Shown here one piece after another: positions 24,633 through 33,926 of a stretch of DNA of 64,000 bases. Position 1 is the stretch's first letter. Each line of letters begins with the position of its first letter. Source of the stretch: Flavobacterium sp. MedPE-SWcel (GTDB lineage Bacteria; Bacteroidota; Bacteroidia; Flavobacteriales; Flavobacteriaceae); the NCBI GenBank assembly GCA_001874325.1, contig MPCW01000005.1:62001-126000 (forward strand), given 5' to 3'. The translations under genes were made by a program, and so were the position numbers. Under the pieces are notes generated by a model, which made no database searches, had not been told where the DNA came from, and saw only the letters and a list, made by a program, of their open reading frames with translations.

Positions 24633-26324
24633 ATGCAGCTTTCAGAACAAGAAATCATTCGTAGAGAAAAACTGGATGCGCTGAGAAAACTCGGCATAAA
24701 TCCTTATCCCGCTAACCTTTTTCCTGTAGATCATACAAGTAAACAGGTAAAGAATGAATATACTGAAGGTAAAAAGGTAGTTATTGCAGGTCGTTTAATG
24801 TCTGTTAGAATTCAAGGGAAAGCTTCTTTTGCTGAATTACAAGATAGTGAAGGACGTGTACAGGTTTATATTAACCGTGATGAAATATGCACTGGAGAAG
24901 ATAAAACCAAATACAACGATGTATTTAAAAAACTTCTTGATTTAGGTGATTTTATAGGTGTAGAAGGGGAAATGTTTACAACCAAAGTAGGGGAGAAATC
25001 AGTTCGTGTAAACGACTTTACAGTATTGAGTAAAACATTACGCCCATTACCATTACCTAAAACAGATGCTGACGGAAATACTCATGATGGTTTTACCGAC
25101 GCTGAGTTACGTTACCGTCAACGCTATGTAGATCTTGTAGTTAATCCTCAAGTTAAAGATGTTTTTGTAAAAAGAACAAAACTCTTTAATGCTATGCGTA
25201 ACTTTTTTAACGATAAAGGTTATTTTGAAGTTGAAACTCCAATATTACAACCTATTGCTGGTGGTGCAGCAGCACGTCCATTTGCAACACACCACAATTC
25301 ATTAGACATACCATTATACATGCGTATTGCTAATGAGCTTTACTTAAAACGACTTATAGTAGGTGGATTTGATGGTGTATATGAATTCTCAAAAAACTTC
25401 CGTAATGAAGGTATGGATAGAACCCATAATCCTGAATTTACGGCTATGGAAATATATGTAGCCTACAAAGACTACAACTGGATGATGGAGTTTACCGAAA
25501 ACTTACTTGAGCATTGCGCCACAGCTGTTAACGATACTACTGAGGCTACTTTTGGAGAACATACCGTGAACTTTAAAGCTCCGTATGCAAGAGTAACTAT
25601 GACAGATGCTATCAAACAATTTACAGGGTTTGATATTACTGGAAAAACAGAACAAGAAATATTTGAAGCTGCCAGAGACATGGGCATTCAAGTAGATGAC
25701 GCTATGGGTAAAGGAAAGCTTATAGATGAAATATTTGGTGAAAAATGTGAAGGTAACTTTATACAACCTACATTTATTACTGATTACCCTAAAGAAATGA
25801 GCCCACTATGTAAAGAACATAGAGATAACCCAGAACTTACTGAACGTTTTGAGCTTATGGTTTGCGGTAAAGAGATTGCTAATGCTTACTCTGAACTTAA
25901 TGACCCTATAGACCAAAGAGAGCGTTTTGATGCACAATTAAAACTCTCTGAGCGTGGTGATGATGAGGCTGGTGAATTTATAGATAACGATTTCTTACGT
26001 GCGCTAGAATACGGTATGCCTCCTACATCAGGTCTTGGTATTGGTATGGACAGATTAATAATGTTCTTGACTAATAATGAGTCGATACAAGAGGTTTTAT
26101 TCTTCCCACAAATGCGACCTGAGAAGAAACAAGTTGAACTTGATGGTGATGCAAAAGCTATATTAGAGGTTATTAAAAAGCACAATGTAGCACCACTAGC
26201 CCAAATTAAAGAAGAGGCTAACTTGAGTAACAAAAAGTGGGATAAAGCTCTTAAGTCATTAACAGGTCATGGTATTGCTAAAGTTGTAAAAACAGAAGAT
26301 TCTTTAGAGATACATTTAGTATAA
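24633..26324 (+). CDS. lysS: Lysyl-tRNA synthetase, class II
   Basis: Charges tRNA-Lys. The 563 residues have an N-terminal OB-fold anticodon domain (about 45-150) and the class II catalytic core: motif 2 in YEFSKNFRNEGMDRTHNPEF and motif 3 in GLGIGMDRLIMFL. The last ~65 residues (after MRPEKKQV) form an extra C-terminal tail with NKKWDKALKSLTGHGIAK, a Bacteroidota feature as I recall. It is a single-gene unit bounded by its own promoter and terminator. Confidence 0.97.
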   Translation: MQLSEQEIIRREKLDALRKLGINPYPANLFPVDHTSKQVKNEYTEGKKVVIAGRLMSVRIQGKASFAELQDSEGRVQVYINRDEICTGEDKTKYNDVFKKLLDLGDFIGVEGEMFTTKVGEKSVRVNDFTVLSKTLRPLPLPKTDADGNTHDGFTDAELRYRQRYVDLVVNPQVKDVFVKRTKLFNAMRNFFNDKGYFEVETPILQPIAGGAAARPFATHHNSLDIPLYMRIANELYLKRLIVGGFDGVYEFSKNFRNEGMDRTHNPEFTAMEIYVAYKDYNWMMEFTENLLEHCATAVNDTTEATFGEHTVNFKAPYARVTMTDAIKQFTGFDITGKTEQEIFEAARDMGIQVDDAMGKGKLIDEIFGEKCEGNFIQPTFITDYPKEMSPLCKEHRDNPELTERFELMVCGKEIANAYSELNDPIDQRERFDAQLKLSERGDDEAGEFIDNDFLRALEYGMPPTSGLGIGMDRLIMFLTNNESIQEVLFFPQMRPEKKQVELDGDAKAILEVIKKHNVAPLAQIKEEANLSNKKWDKALKSLTGHGIAKVVKTEDSLEIHLV

Positions 26325-26340
26325 CATGATACATTTATCA

Positions 26341-26369
26341 AAAAAAGCTGCCAATTGGCAGCTTTTTTT
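26341..26369. terminator. Bidirectional terminator between lysS and the second S8 peptidase gene
   Basis: AAAAAAGCTGCCAA is followed directly by its complement TTGGCAGCTTTTTT, so the hairpin has T-tracts on both strands. It serves both convergent genes. Confidence 0.9.
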
Positions 26370-26386
26370 ACTTGGTGAAATATTCT

Positions 26387-28015
26387 TTATTTTTTAATAA
26401 ACTTTTTAAGATATCGTTGATCTTGATTTTTAACTTCAATAAAATACACTCCATTTTCAACATTATCAATAGCAATCTCTTTTCTATCAAAAGTAGCTAT
26501 ATCACTATATACTACTTGTCCTAGTGTGTTATAAATATTAATCTCAGAATTACCGATAGAGTTTTCTAACAAAACTGTAATCTTATTAGTAGCTGGATTT
26601 GGAAATAAGCGCATTTTTTGCTCATTTATCGAAAAATCTTGATTGTACAACAAATTACTATCAATATAATTAAGCGCCATCTCCATATTAGGAATAGGTC
26701 CTATAGGCTCAATAATAGAGGCAACACCTTGAGAAACACCTGTTTCTTTTAAAACATCTCTTAATTGCTGACTTGTTAAGTACCCTCCATTTTGGGTATG
26801 ATAATATGACTGTAAAACAGCAGCACAAGAAGCCACTATAGGTGTTGCAGAACTTGTTCCTGAAAAGGATGTATAATATTGATTAAAATCACCTCCAATA
26901 GCATAAAGATCTCCATAACCCGTAGTAATAACATTATAACCCCATCCTTGTACATCTACTCTACTACCATAAGTACTAAAGTACATTCTATCATGATTTA
27001 CATCTGGAGACCCTGCACCCACTATGATTGCACCACTATCTCCTCTATTCATATATTCAGAAAACTCTGGCAAATCTAAGTTTTGATCTCCATTTCCTGC
27101 TGCTGCAACTATAACAATACCAGCATCTGTAGCCGCTTTAGTTAAATCCCATACTACAGAATTATACTCAGCAGGCACAAAATCACCATCTCCTGACACA
27201 GGAACTTGTAACTCATACATTATAACATCACCAGCAACAGTATTATTAATTGCTTGTGTAATCGCATAAACTCGATTATAACCATTTTCTGCTGTCCATT
27301 CAGGGTATAAAACAGCTCCATCTAATTCATGAGCCATACCCGAAACACCGTAACTTGCATTATCTGCATATGCTACACCTACAGCCGCTGTACCATGCTC
27401 TGTATAAGATTCTGAAACAGCTGAACTAATTGTCATCCCTGTAGCTATTGATGTATTTTTTTCGTTAAACTCTTCATGGTTTGTGTTTAAGCCATACTCA
27501 ACATCTTTTAATGTTACTCCTGCACCTGCATACCCTAAATCCCAAGCATATTGCATATTTACACCTGGATCAGCTTGTATATATCCTTGTGAAAGGAAGT
27601 AACTAGGCGTTACAGGAGCTATATCTGAAGGCGGTAAAGGAGCTTTTTTAAGGGGTTTAACACAATACTCTACGCCTTCAAAAAGTGATAACTCTTTATA
27701 AAGTCTATCTACTTCATTTATATTTTGATATGGAATTGTAATACTGTAAATTCTATTTAGCTTTTCTACAGCATCACTATTACCCTTAAGTTTTTGAGCT
27801 TGATTCTTTAGGTATTCAAACTGTTCATCAGAAATTTTTATTCCTTTCTCTAATTCAATATTATTTGACGTTAAAAATGACTGTAGGTCTTCTACATTTT
27901 TATACTGAGTATCTTTAAAGCAAACATACATTGTACCGTTTTGATTTAAAGTTGTTTGAGCTGATACTCCTGTAATAAAAAATGAGAGAAGTAATAATAG
28001 TATTGAGGGTTTCAT
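26387..28015 (-). CDS. Secreted S8 (subtilisin-like) peptidase with T9SS sorting domain
   Basis: From ATG 28013-28015 it has 542 residues: signal peptide to about VSAQ (20), a propeptide-like stretch (about 25-120), S8 domain, and a type A T9SS C-terminal domain starting MRLFPNPATNKITVLL. The full triad is visible: Asp171 in TLKDVEYG, His207 in TEHGTAAVG and Ser388 in SGTSSATP, with oxyanion Asn308 in AAAGNGD. It is unrelated in operon structure to the first S8 peptidase of the window and has a normal catalytic Asp. A TAGATTTG -7 element lies at 28042-28049. Confidence 0.9.
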   Translation of the reverse strand: MKPSILLLLLSFFITGVSAQTTLNQNGTMYVCFKDTQYKNVEDLQSFLTSNNIELEKGIKISDEQFEYLKNQAQKLKGNSDAVEKLNRIYSITIPYQNINEVDRLYKELSLFEGVEYCVKPLKKAPLPPSDIAPVTPSYFLSQGYIQADPGVNMQYAWDLGYAGAGVTLKDVEYGLNTNHEEFNEKNTSIATGMTISSAVSESYTEHGTAAVGVAYADNASYGVSGMAHELDGAVLYPEWTAENGYNRVYAITQAINNTVAGDVIMYELQVPVSGDGDFVPAEYNSVVWDLTKAATDAGIVIVAAAGNGDQNLDLPEFSEYMNRGDSGAIIVGAGSPDVNHDRMYFSTYGSRVDVQGWGYNVITTGYGDLYAIGGDFNQYYTSFSGTSSATPIVASCAAVLQSYYHTQNGGYLTSQQLRDVLKETGVSQGVASIIEPIGPIPNMEMALNYIDSNLLYNQDFSINEQKMRLFPNPATNKITVLLENSIGNSEINIYNTLGQVVYSDIATFDRKEIAIDNVENGVYFIEVKNQDQRYLKKFIKK

Positions 28016-28041
28016 AGGCAATGTTTTTTTATTAAAAAAAG

Positions 28042-28049
28042 CAAATCTA
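28042..28049 (-). promoter_or_regulatory. -7 element before the second S8 peptidase gene
   Basis: The minus strand reads TAGATTTG, a TAnnTTTG match 26 bases upstream of the ATG. The nearest TTG is only 15 bases further up, so the -33 element is uncertain. Confidence 0.4.
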
Positions 28050-28163
28050 TAAAATATTGACACACAATAACGTTAATTTGAAAAAATGAATGTTAAAATT
28101 AAGATTTATACACAATTCCCTTTAAAACTATTATTACTCTACTCTCTCAAATTTTTCTTATAA

Positions 28164-29102
28164 TTACAAGCTGTAATTTAAGTTAATGGACCATCGATAA
28201 TTCGACTCTACCCTACCGCCTACTAAATTTTGACTAATGGGTAGCATTGTATTTATTCCTATAGAGAATCCCTGATACCCTGCCTCTATACCTGCTTTAC
28301 CAAAAAAAATATCACCCTCAGTATCAGGTAATTTTTCACCAAATTGTTTATTAGCAGCATAATTTTCGCCTGCTAAGCCTAATTGTGGTACTAGTGAATA
28401 TTTTGGTTTTTCTATTATATAAAATAACGTACTACCATAGTTCAATTGATTACCAAATTGGTAATTATCATCATTTTCTGTTTTTATACTATAGTTTAAC
28501 ATGGTATTAAGTCCCAATCTATCGCGTCTTACGACATATTCAGCTGCCAATAAATAATCCCAACTACCTGTACCTACTTGAAAACTGGGGTTTACACTAC
28601 CATTATTAGTTGTTTTATAATCTCCTGTAGGCATTTTAACCCCTCCTCCCGCCTGTAAAACATGATTATACACCACAGAGTCTTTTTGGGTTTGATATAC
28701 CGTATATAGCCCTAAGACAGTAATATCTCCTAACCCGTTTATCTCTTGGTAACCTGTAGATAACTCTCTATTATGCGAATGATAAGGTACTAATGCAGAT
28801 ACTTGGAAATTTTTAAAAACAGGAATACGAGCCCATAATTGAGCTGTATTAAAGTTCTCATCAACTTTAGGTGAATCGTTAAAAATTCCATCACGACTAG
28901 TATAACTTTGATAAAAATAACGTACTCCAACAAAGTTTTGATTTAACATAGAACTAAACCCCATACCGCCTCCGCTTGCAGAACATCCGCAAGCATCACA
29001 ATCATCAAACATCCCAAGATATTGCTTAAAATTAGGTGGTGGTGTATTAGCTATTCCATACTGAGAAATTAGTGTTATAAATAATAAAATATATTTCTTC
29101 AT
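28164..29102 (-). CDS. Outer-membrane transporter-like protein of the MbnP/MbnH locus
   Basis: A 312-residue protein with signal peptide (to about GIAN, 19) and many amphipathic strands (QVSALVPYHSHNRELS, SVVYNHVLQAGGGVKMPTG), ending YRWSINLNYSL like a small beta-barrel. Right after the signal it has a Cys cluster, DDCDACGCSASGGGMG, a likely metal site or redox motif. It begins 6 bases after the di-heme enzyme gene, so it belongs to that operon. It could pass or sense the metal captured by MbnP. Function is inferred from context. Confidence 0.7.
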   Translation of the reverse strand: MKKYILLFITLISQYGIANTPPPNFKQYLGMFDDCDACGCSASGGGMGFSSMLNQNFVGVRYFYQSYTSRDGIFNDSPKVDENFNTAQLWARIPVFKNFQVSALVPYHSHNRELSTGYQEINGLGDITVLGLYTVYQTQKDSVVYNHVLQAGGGVKMPTGDYKTTNNGSVNPSFQVGTGSWDYLLAAEYVVRRDRLGLNTMLNYSIKTENDDNYQFGNQLNYGSTLFYIIEKPKYSLVPQLGLAGENYAANKQFGEKLPDTEGDIFFGKAGIEAGYQGFSIGINTMLPISQNLVGGRVESNYRWSINLNYSL

Positions 29103-29108
29103 AATAAA

Positions 29109-30158
29109 TTACGTTTGGTTGTAAAATAAAGGATTAGTCACAAACTCTTCGTCAGTAAGTGTTTTTAAGAATGTTATAATAGCCTCCTTTTCTTCCTGTG
29201 AAAGTGGTATACCCAAACCTTCTTCATTTTCCAATACAGGATCTAGTGTTTCTGAATGCATTACACCAGTATCGTAAAAATTAAGGACTGATTCTAACGA
29301 CCCAAAACGCCCATCATGCATATAAGGTGCTGTTAGCTCTATATTACGCAAGCTAGGCACTTTAAACTTATACCTATCTGTATCAAAACCTGTCACAACT
29401 TCTCTACCAAGGTCGTTCAAATTAGCATTAGGTGGTAAACCGTTATTACGGAAACTACTATCTGTAAACAAATCTGTAACGTGGCATGAAGCACACTTTT
29501 GTTGAAAAACATCCTCACCTTCTAACTCTTGATTAGTTAATGTTCCTCCTAATTCATTACGAACATATTTATCATATCTTGAATTAGCAGAAACCATCAT
29601 TGTCATGAATTGCCCTAAAGACTTTAGTATATTACCTGATGATATCTCACCGTCATCAAAAGCACGACTAAATCGTTGCACATAATCATTGTCTTGCTTT
29701 AATTTCTCGGCAATATTTTGCAATGTTTCATCCATCTCTACAGGGTTGTGTATAGGCGCAATAGATAGCATCTCTATATTATTAGAGGCTCCATCATAAA
29801 AATATTCTGATTGAAAAATCATATTTTGTATTGGTGGAGCATTACGTATACCTTCCTGATTATTAATTCCGTGACTAAAAATATGCCCGTGATGTGTAAA
29901 TGCCGAGGATTGCTCGTGGCAAAATGAACATGATATTGTGTTATCTGCCGAAAGTCTGCCATCGTAAAACAGCTTTTTACCAAGTTCAAACCCTTCTTGA
30001 GTAGGGAAATTTTGTTCTATATCTTGTGGTGGTATAGGGAAATTTGCTGGGACAGAAAAGTTCATACGAACATTTGCTGTAGTTTTATAATCCCCCTCAT
30101 CATCACTACAAGACACAAGTAATAATGCCGCAAATGCGACGATACTTATTTTTCTCAT
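29109..30158 (-). CDS. Di-heme cytochrome c peroxidase-like enzyme, MbnH type
   Basis: A 349-residue lipoprotein (signal MRKISIVAFAALLLVSC) of the MauG/CCP family. It has two heme c sites, CSFCH and CASCH, and the C-terminal TAPYMHDGRFGSLESVL motif of the family. In methanotrophs MbnH turns a Trp of its partner MbnP into kynurenine, which shapes a copper site. An MbnP homologue is encoded directly upstream here, so the same reaction is likely. A simple hydrogen-peroxide-removing peroxidase is the alternative. Confidence 0.85.
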   Translation of the reverse strand: MRKISIVAFAALLLVSCSDDEGDYKTTANVRMNFSVPANFPIPPQDIEQNFPTQEGFELGKKLFYDGRLSADNTISCSFCHEQSSAFTHHGHIFSHGINNQEGIRNAPPIQNMIFQSEYFYDGASNNIEMLSIAPIHNPVEMDETLQNIAEKLKQDNDYVQRFSRAFDDGEISSGNILKSLGQFMTMMVSANSRYDKYVRNELGGTLTNQELEGEDVFQQKCASCHVTDLFTDSSFRNNGLPPNANLNDLGREVVTGFDTDRYKFKVPSLRNIELTAPYMHDGRFGSLESVLNFYDTGVMHSETLDPVLENEEGLGIPLSQEEKEAIITFLKTLTDEEFVTNPLFYNQT

Positions 30159-30174
30159 AATTTAAAGTATTATA

Positions 30175-30200
30175 AGCCCGCTCAAACTAATGAACGGGCT
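30175..30200 (-). promoter_or_regulatory. Intercistronic hairpin between mbnP-like and mbnH-like genes
   Basis: AGCCCG and CGGGCT arms (9-bp stem with one mismatch) fold around an 8-base loop. There is no T-tract on the minus strand, so it is more likely an mRNA processing or stability element, or a weak attenuator, than a full terminator. Confidence 0.5.
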
Positions 30201-30219
30201 AACAAATTATAGAACTAAA

Positions 30220-31047
30220 TTATTCGTGTGTATGTCCTGATGCATTATGCACATGGTGTACTTCAAACATCTTCTTAGAGTTCTCTGCAATTGTAACAAG
30301 ATTTGCTCCTCCCATTATTGATGTAGCAGTACCTGCATCGTTAATATTATCATGTAATGATATTTTAGTATCACCATCTAATAATACATTTAAATCGACT
30401 ACAAAATGAATTGATGGCGTTTCATTTTCTCTTACTCTACCTGTAGATGGTAAATCTAGAGTTACTTCTCTATAGTTATCTGTAGCCGAGTTACTCCCTT
30501 GGTGCATACGGAAAGGGGTTGCATCTGTTATATGATGTCCTGTATATGTACCTTCAAAGTTAATAAAACGGTACCCTGTACTCCAAGTCCAAGTTAAATC
30601 ATTAGCCGTAGCTAAATCCCAGAAGCTTTGCTGTGCAGTTTCTCCTTGCAGATAACGTTGTGCATCTACCCCAATACCAAATTTTATCTTTTTATAATCT
30701 CCGGCAGGAAAGTTTTCTAAATGAACTGTTTTTAAATCGTTCTCTTCACTAACTACAAAATAACTTTCTTCTTTAGGATAAACAACTTCTTCGCCTGCAG
30801 CATTAATAAGTACAACGTTACTAACTATATAGTTAAATCTATCTATAGTAAGACTTTCTCCATTAGAGTTAGTATAAGTACTACCTAACACAAGAGCATC
30901 TCCTGCAACACTATTATCAAAGAAAAGTTCTACTTCTCCAAAAGTACCATCTATTACTTCTGCATTACTATCATCATCACTACTACAAGAAACTGTAAAA
31001 AGAGTTAACATTGAAAAAGCAGCTAATTTTATATATTGAAATTTCAT
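30220..31047 (-). CDS. MbnP-family copper-binding lipoprotein
   Basis: From ATG 31045-31047 it has 275 residues with lipoprotein signal ending TLFTVSC and an acidic SSDDDSN stretch, then a beta-sandwich of the MbnP family: GEVELFFDNSVAG, LTIDRFNYIVSNVVLI, and the family's NDLTWTWSTGYRFINFEG, where one Trp is the expected MbnH target. The C-terminus is His-rich (FEVHHVHNASGHTHE), fitting metal binding. It leads the MbnP-MbnH-transporter operon. The family role is extracellular copper binding; the metal here is inferred. Confidence 0.88.
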   Translation of the reverse strand: MKFQYIKLAAFSMLTLFTVSCSSDDDSNAEVIDGTFGEVELFFDNSVAGDALVLGSTYTNSNGESLTIDRFNYIVSNVVLINAAGEEVVYPKEESYFVVSEENDLKTVHLENFPAGDYKKIKFGIGVDAQRYLQGETAQQSFWDLATANDLTWTWSTGYRFINFEGTYTGHHITDATPFRMHQGSNSATDNYREVTLDLPSTGRVRENETPSIHFVVDLNVLLDGDTKISLHDNINDAGTATSIMGGANLVTIAENSKKMFEVHHVHNASGHTHE

Positions 31048-31243
31048 TCTATTTTTATTTTTAACATTGATTATACACCTTATAATCAAATACAGTATAA
31101 TGTGTCATTTGCTTTTATTTTTTTTGCAAAAACATCATTTCTAAACACTGATTTGTATAAGGAAATTTAAAAGTTTGGCGCATAACATTATTGTACAAAC
31201 TATAGGTAGCTTGTAGTAAAACATTAATGCTTAAATCGATAAA

Positions 31244-31615
31244 TTAAATATTAAAAATAGGGGGATGAAAAACTGAAACTACAGTTAAATGAGAATAGAG
31301 ATTATTATAAATTGTTTCAGGGGCAACATCATAAAAAAGCTCATCATTATGAAAGGTAAAAGAAAAAACTGACTGATAAAACAACACTTCCGTTTCTTGA
31401 TGCAGCGTTTTTTTCTCCGATGTAGGAATCTCATCTTCAGATGCTTTAGCAAGCTCTTCTACAAGATGACATTTACCATTACATGCCAATTCTGGCTTCG
31501 CTTTATTTTCACAAAGTTCATTTGCTATATAGTCATAATTAACCACGTAATCAAAAACGGGTAAAACCGGTTTTAATAACAAAATTAGAGCTACTATGAA
31601 CAGTGCTTTTTTCAC
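31244..31615 (-). CDS. Small secreted CNGKC-motif protein next to the copper locus
   Basis: A 123-residue protein with an N-terminal signal or membrane anchor (KKALFIVALILLLKPVLPV), then YIANELCENKAKPELACNGKCHL, which carries three Cys: one at NELC and a CxxxC pair in CNGKC. Similar short proteins with a C-(N/H)-G-K-C motif occur widely in Bacteroidota, often near metal-uptake genes; I recall no proven function. It is 196 bases upstream of the MbnP gene in the same direction. A metal-handling or maturation role is inference. Confidence 0.7.
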   Translation of the reverse strand: MKKALFIVALILLLKPVLPVFDYVVNYDYIANELCENKAKPELACNGKCHLVEELAKASEDEIPTSEKKTLHQETEVLFYQSVFSFTFHNDELFYDVAPETIYNNLYSHLTVVSVFHPPIFNI

Positions 31616-31723
31616 AGTACAAAAATACTCTGTAAAATGCTTTTAAAAAAATAATCTTACAAAGAATTAAACCTTTTGTTTTACATACTGTCCTAACTAT
31701 ATAATTTTTAAAAATTTAATATT

Positions 31724-32152
31724 ATGAAAACATGGATTCTAGCCTTAATAATGATGATGGGATTTACTGCAACAGCACAACATGGAGAAAGACATCATGA
31801 AAAACTTAAGCCTGAACAAAGAGTAGAGTTACAGGTGAAAAAGATGACATTAAAATTAGACTTGGACGAAAAGCAACAAAAAGAAATTAAAATGCTTCTT
31901 ACTGAAAAATCTAAGAAACATGAAAAACTAAGAAAACAGCATAAAGCGAATAAAGAGGCTGGAAAAAAACTTACTGCTGATGAACGTTTTGCTATGAAGA
32001 GTAAAAGGCTTGATGAGCAAATTGTAATGAAAAAGGAGATGAAAAAAATATTAACTCCTAAACAATTCGAAAAGTTTGAGAAAATGAAAATGCATAAAGA
32101 GAGAAAAATAACAAAAAAGCATAAAAAACTTAAAAAACATCAAGAAAGATAA
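31724..32152 (+). CDS. Secreted Spy/CpxP-like helical protein
   Basis: A 142-residue protein with signal peptide MKTWILALIMMMGFTATAQ, followed by an all-helical, very Lys-rich chain. Motifs KLDLDEKQQKEIKMLL, LTADERFAMKSKRLDEQIVMKKEMKKILTPKQFEKFEKM match the LTxxQ pattern of the Spy/CpxP fold (periplasmic chaperones and envelope-stress sensors). It is divergent from the CNGKC gene. A stress- or metal-response role is plausible but not shown. Confidence 0.7.
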   Translation: MKTWILALIMMMGFTATAQHGERHHEKLKPEQRVELQVKKMTLKLDLDEKQQKEIKMLLTEKSKKHEKLRKQHKANKEAGKKLTADERFAMKSKRLDEQIVMKKEMKKILTPKQFEKFEKMKMHKERKITKKHKKLKKHQER

Positions 32153-32230
32153 CTTTTTAATGTTAAAGTTTTGTGTTCCTTTAAAATTTAATTAGTTTTG
32201 ATTTTGTAAACACAAAAAATTTATTTTGTT

Positions 32231-32578
32231 ATGAAAAAAAAAATTGCTCTTTTTGCTATGATGTTAGCTTGTGGTTTTGCTGCAAATGCACAAGAAACTA
32301 AGGCTACTGCTACTGTACAAGAAGTTACAGCTAACCGAACTGCTGCAGACGATCTTAAGTCCCTTGACAAGCTTATAAAGCTAGATGAAAATCAAAAATC
32401 TGGGCTTTTAGGATTATTTGAGTACAAGCATAGTGAGCTTGCTAACACAAATTTAAGCCAAGAGCGTAAAAACATCCTTGCTCAAGCTATTGAGACTAAG
32501 ATGAGAGCTACGCTAACTTCAGATCAAAACGCAAAACTTGATAAAAACCCTAAATTAGTGAGTTTAATTACTCGTTAA
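32231..32578 (+). CDS. Small secreted protein of unknown function
   Basis: A 115-residue protein with signal peptide MKKKIALFAMMLACGFAANAQ. The mature part is mostly helical (LKSLDKLIKLDENQKSGLL, LTSDQNAKLDKNPKLVSLI) and contains LTSDQNAKL, again like an LTxxQ motif. It follows the Spy-like gene by 78 bases in the same direction, so they may be related in role. The family is not recognised. Confidence 0.65.
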   Translation: MKKKIALFAMMLACGFAANAQETKATATVQEVTANRTAADDLKSLDKLIKLDENQKSGLLGLFEYKHSELANTNLSQERKNILAQAIETKMRATLTSDQNAKLDKNPKLVSLITR

Positions 32579-32604
32579 TATTTGGGTAAAAAATAAATAC
32601 AACT

Positions 32605-32637
32605 GTATAAAAAAGCTCCCTTTCGGGAGCTTTTTTT
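32605..32637. terminator. Bidirectional terminator between the small secreted protein and hemL
   Basis: AAAAGCTCCC and GGGAGCTTTT pair around TTTC, with T-runs on both strands. It ends the plus-strand pair of small genes and also the minus-strand hemL. Confidence 0.9.
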
Positions 32638-32638
32638 A

Positions 32639-33925
32639 TTATAATGTAATAGCTACTTTCTCTATAGCATTAATTGTAAAATCTAAATCTTCATAGGTAA
32701 GTGCATCTGTTATAAACCATGTTTCATAAGCCGATGGTGCAATATATACTCCCTCTTTCAATAAACCGTGAAAGAACTTCTTAAACGTATCATTATCGCC
32801 TCTTGCGGCAGTACTAAAATCAGTTACTGGACTAGCATCAAAATGTACTGATATCATAGAACCAGCTCTATTTATAGTATATGTAATTTTTGCTGCATCT
32901 AGTTTCTCTCTAATCCCCTTTTCTAAGTATGCTGTTTTTTCGTCAAGCCTTTTGTATATAGCATCATCAGCATTAAGAGCTTTTAACATCTCTAATCCAG
33001 CCGCCATTGCTAATGGATTACCTGATAATGTACCTGCTTGATATACTGGACCTACTGGTGCTAAATAATTCATAATTTCATCACGTCCAGCAAAAGCACC
33101 TACTGGCAAACCTCCACCTATAACTTTACCAAAAGTTACAATGTCTGCTTTTATATTTAATAACTCTTGCGCTCCACCTTTAGCTAAACGAAACCCTGTC
33201 ATAACCTCATCAAATATTAATAAGGTATTATTAGCATCACAAAGTTTACGTAAGCCTTCTAAAAATCCTTTTGATGGCGGTATACAACCCATATTACCTG
33301 CAACAGGCTCTATAATAATCGCTGCTATACCATCTGGGTTTGCTTTAAATAACTCTGCAACATTATCAAGATCATTATACTTTGCTAACAAAGTGTCTTT
33401 TGCTGTACCTTCTGTTACACCAGGACTGTTTGGCGTACCAAAGGTAACCGCACCACTACCCGCTTGTATTAAGAAAGAATCAGAATGCCCATGATAACAT
33501 CCTGCGAACTTTATAATTTTATCTCGTTTTGTATAGCCTCGTGCTAAACGTATAGCACTCATACAAGCCTCTGTACCTGAATTTACAAAACGTATTTTAT
33601 CTATATTAGGCACCATAGTGGTAGCTAATGTAGCAATCTCTGTCTCTAAGGCTGTAGGTGTACCAAACGATGTACCTTTTCTTGCACGTTCTATTACAGC
33701 ATCTACTACTGGCGCATAAGCATGACCTAGTATCATTGGCCCCCATGAGTTGATGTAATCTACTAATCGATTTCCATCCTCATCATAAAGGTACGCGTCT
33801 TTTGCTTCTTTTATAAAAATTGGTGTTCCGCCTACGGCTTTAAAGGCACGTACAGGAGAGTTAACTCCTCCTGGTATTACTTTCTCTGCCTCTACAAACA
33901 AGCGGCTACTTCTTTCGTACAACAT
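32639..33925 (-). CDS. hemL: Glutamate-1-semialdehyde 2,1-aminomutase
   Basis: PLP enzyme making 5-aminolevulinate in the C5 haem pathway. The 428 residues are the normal length: [40 protein letters not shown] and the Schiff-base Lys in [18 protein letters not shown]. The hemA partner is not in the window. It starts 1 base after the glucosaminidase gene's stop, so the three-gene unit PLP enzyme-glucosaminidase-hemL is likely cotranscribed. Confidence 0.96.
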   Translation of the reverse strand: MLYERSSRLFVEAEKVIPGGVNSPVRAFKAVGGTPIFIKEAKDAYLYDEDGNRLVDYINSWGPMILGHAYAPVVDAVIERARKGTSFGTPTALETEIATLATTMVPNIDKIRFVNSGTEACMSAIRLARGYTKRDKIIKFAGCYHGHSDSFLIQAGSGAVTFGTPNSPGVTEGTAKDTLLAKYNDLDNVAELFKANPDGIAAIIIEPVAGNMGCIPPSKGFLEGLRKLCDANNTLLIFDEVMTGFRLAKGGAQELLNIKADIVTFGKVIGGGLPVGAFAGRDEIMNYLAPVGPVYQAGTLSGNPLAMAAGLEMLKALNADDAIYKRLDEKTAYLEKGIREKLDAAKITYTINRAGSMISVHFDASPVTDFSTAARGDNDTFKKFFHGLLKEGVYIAPSAYETWFITDALTYEDLDFTINAIEKVAITL

Positions 33926-33926
33926 G

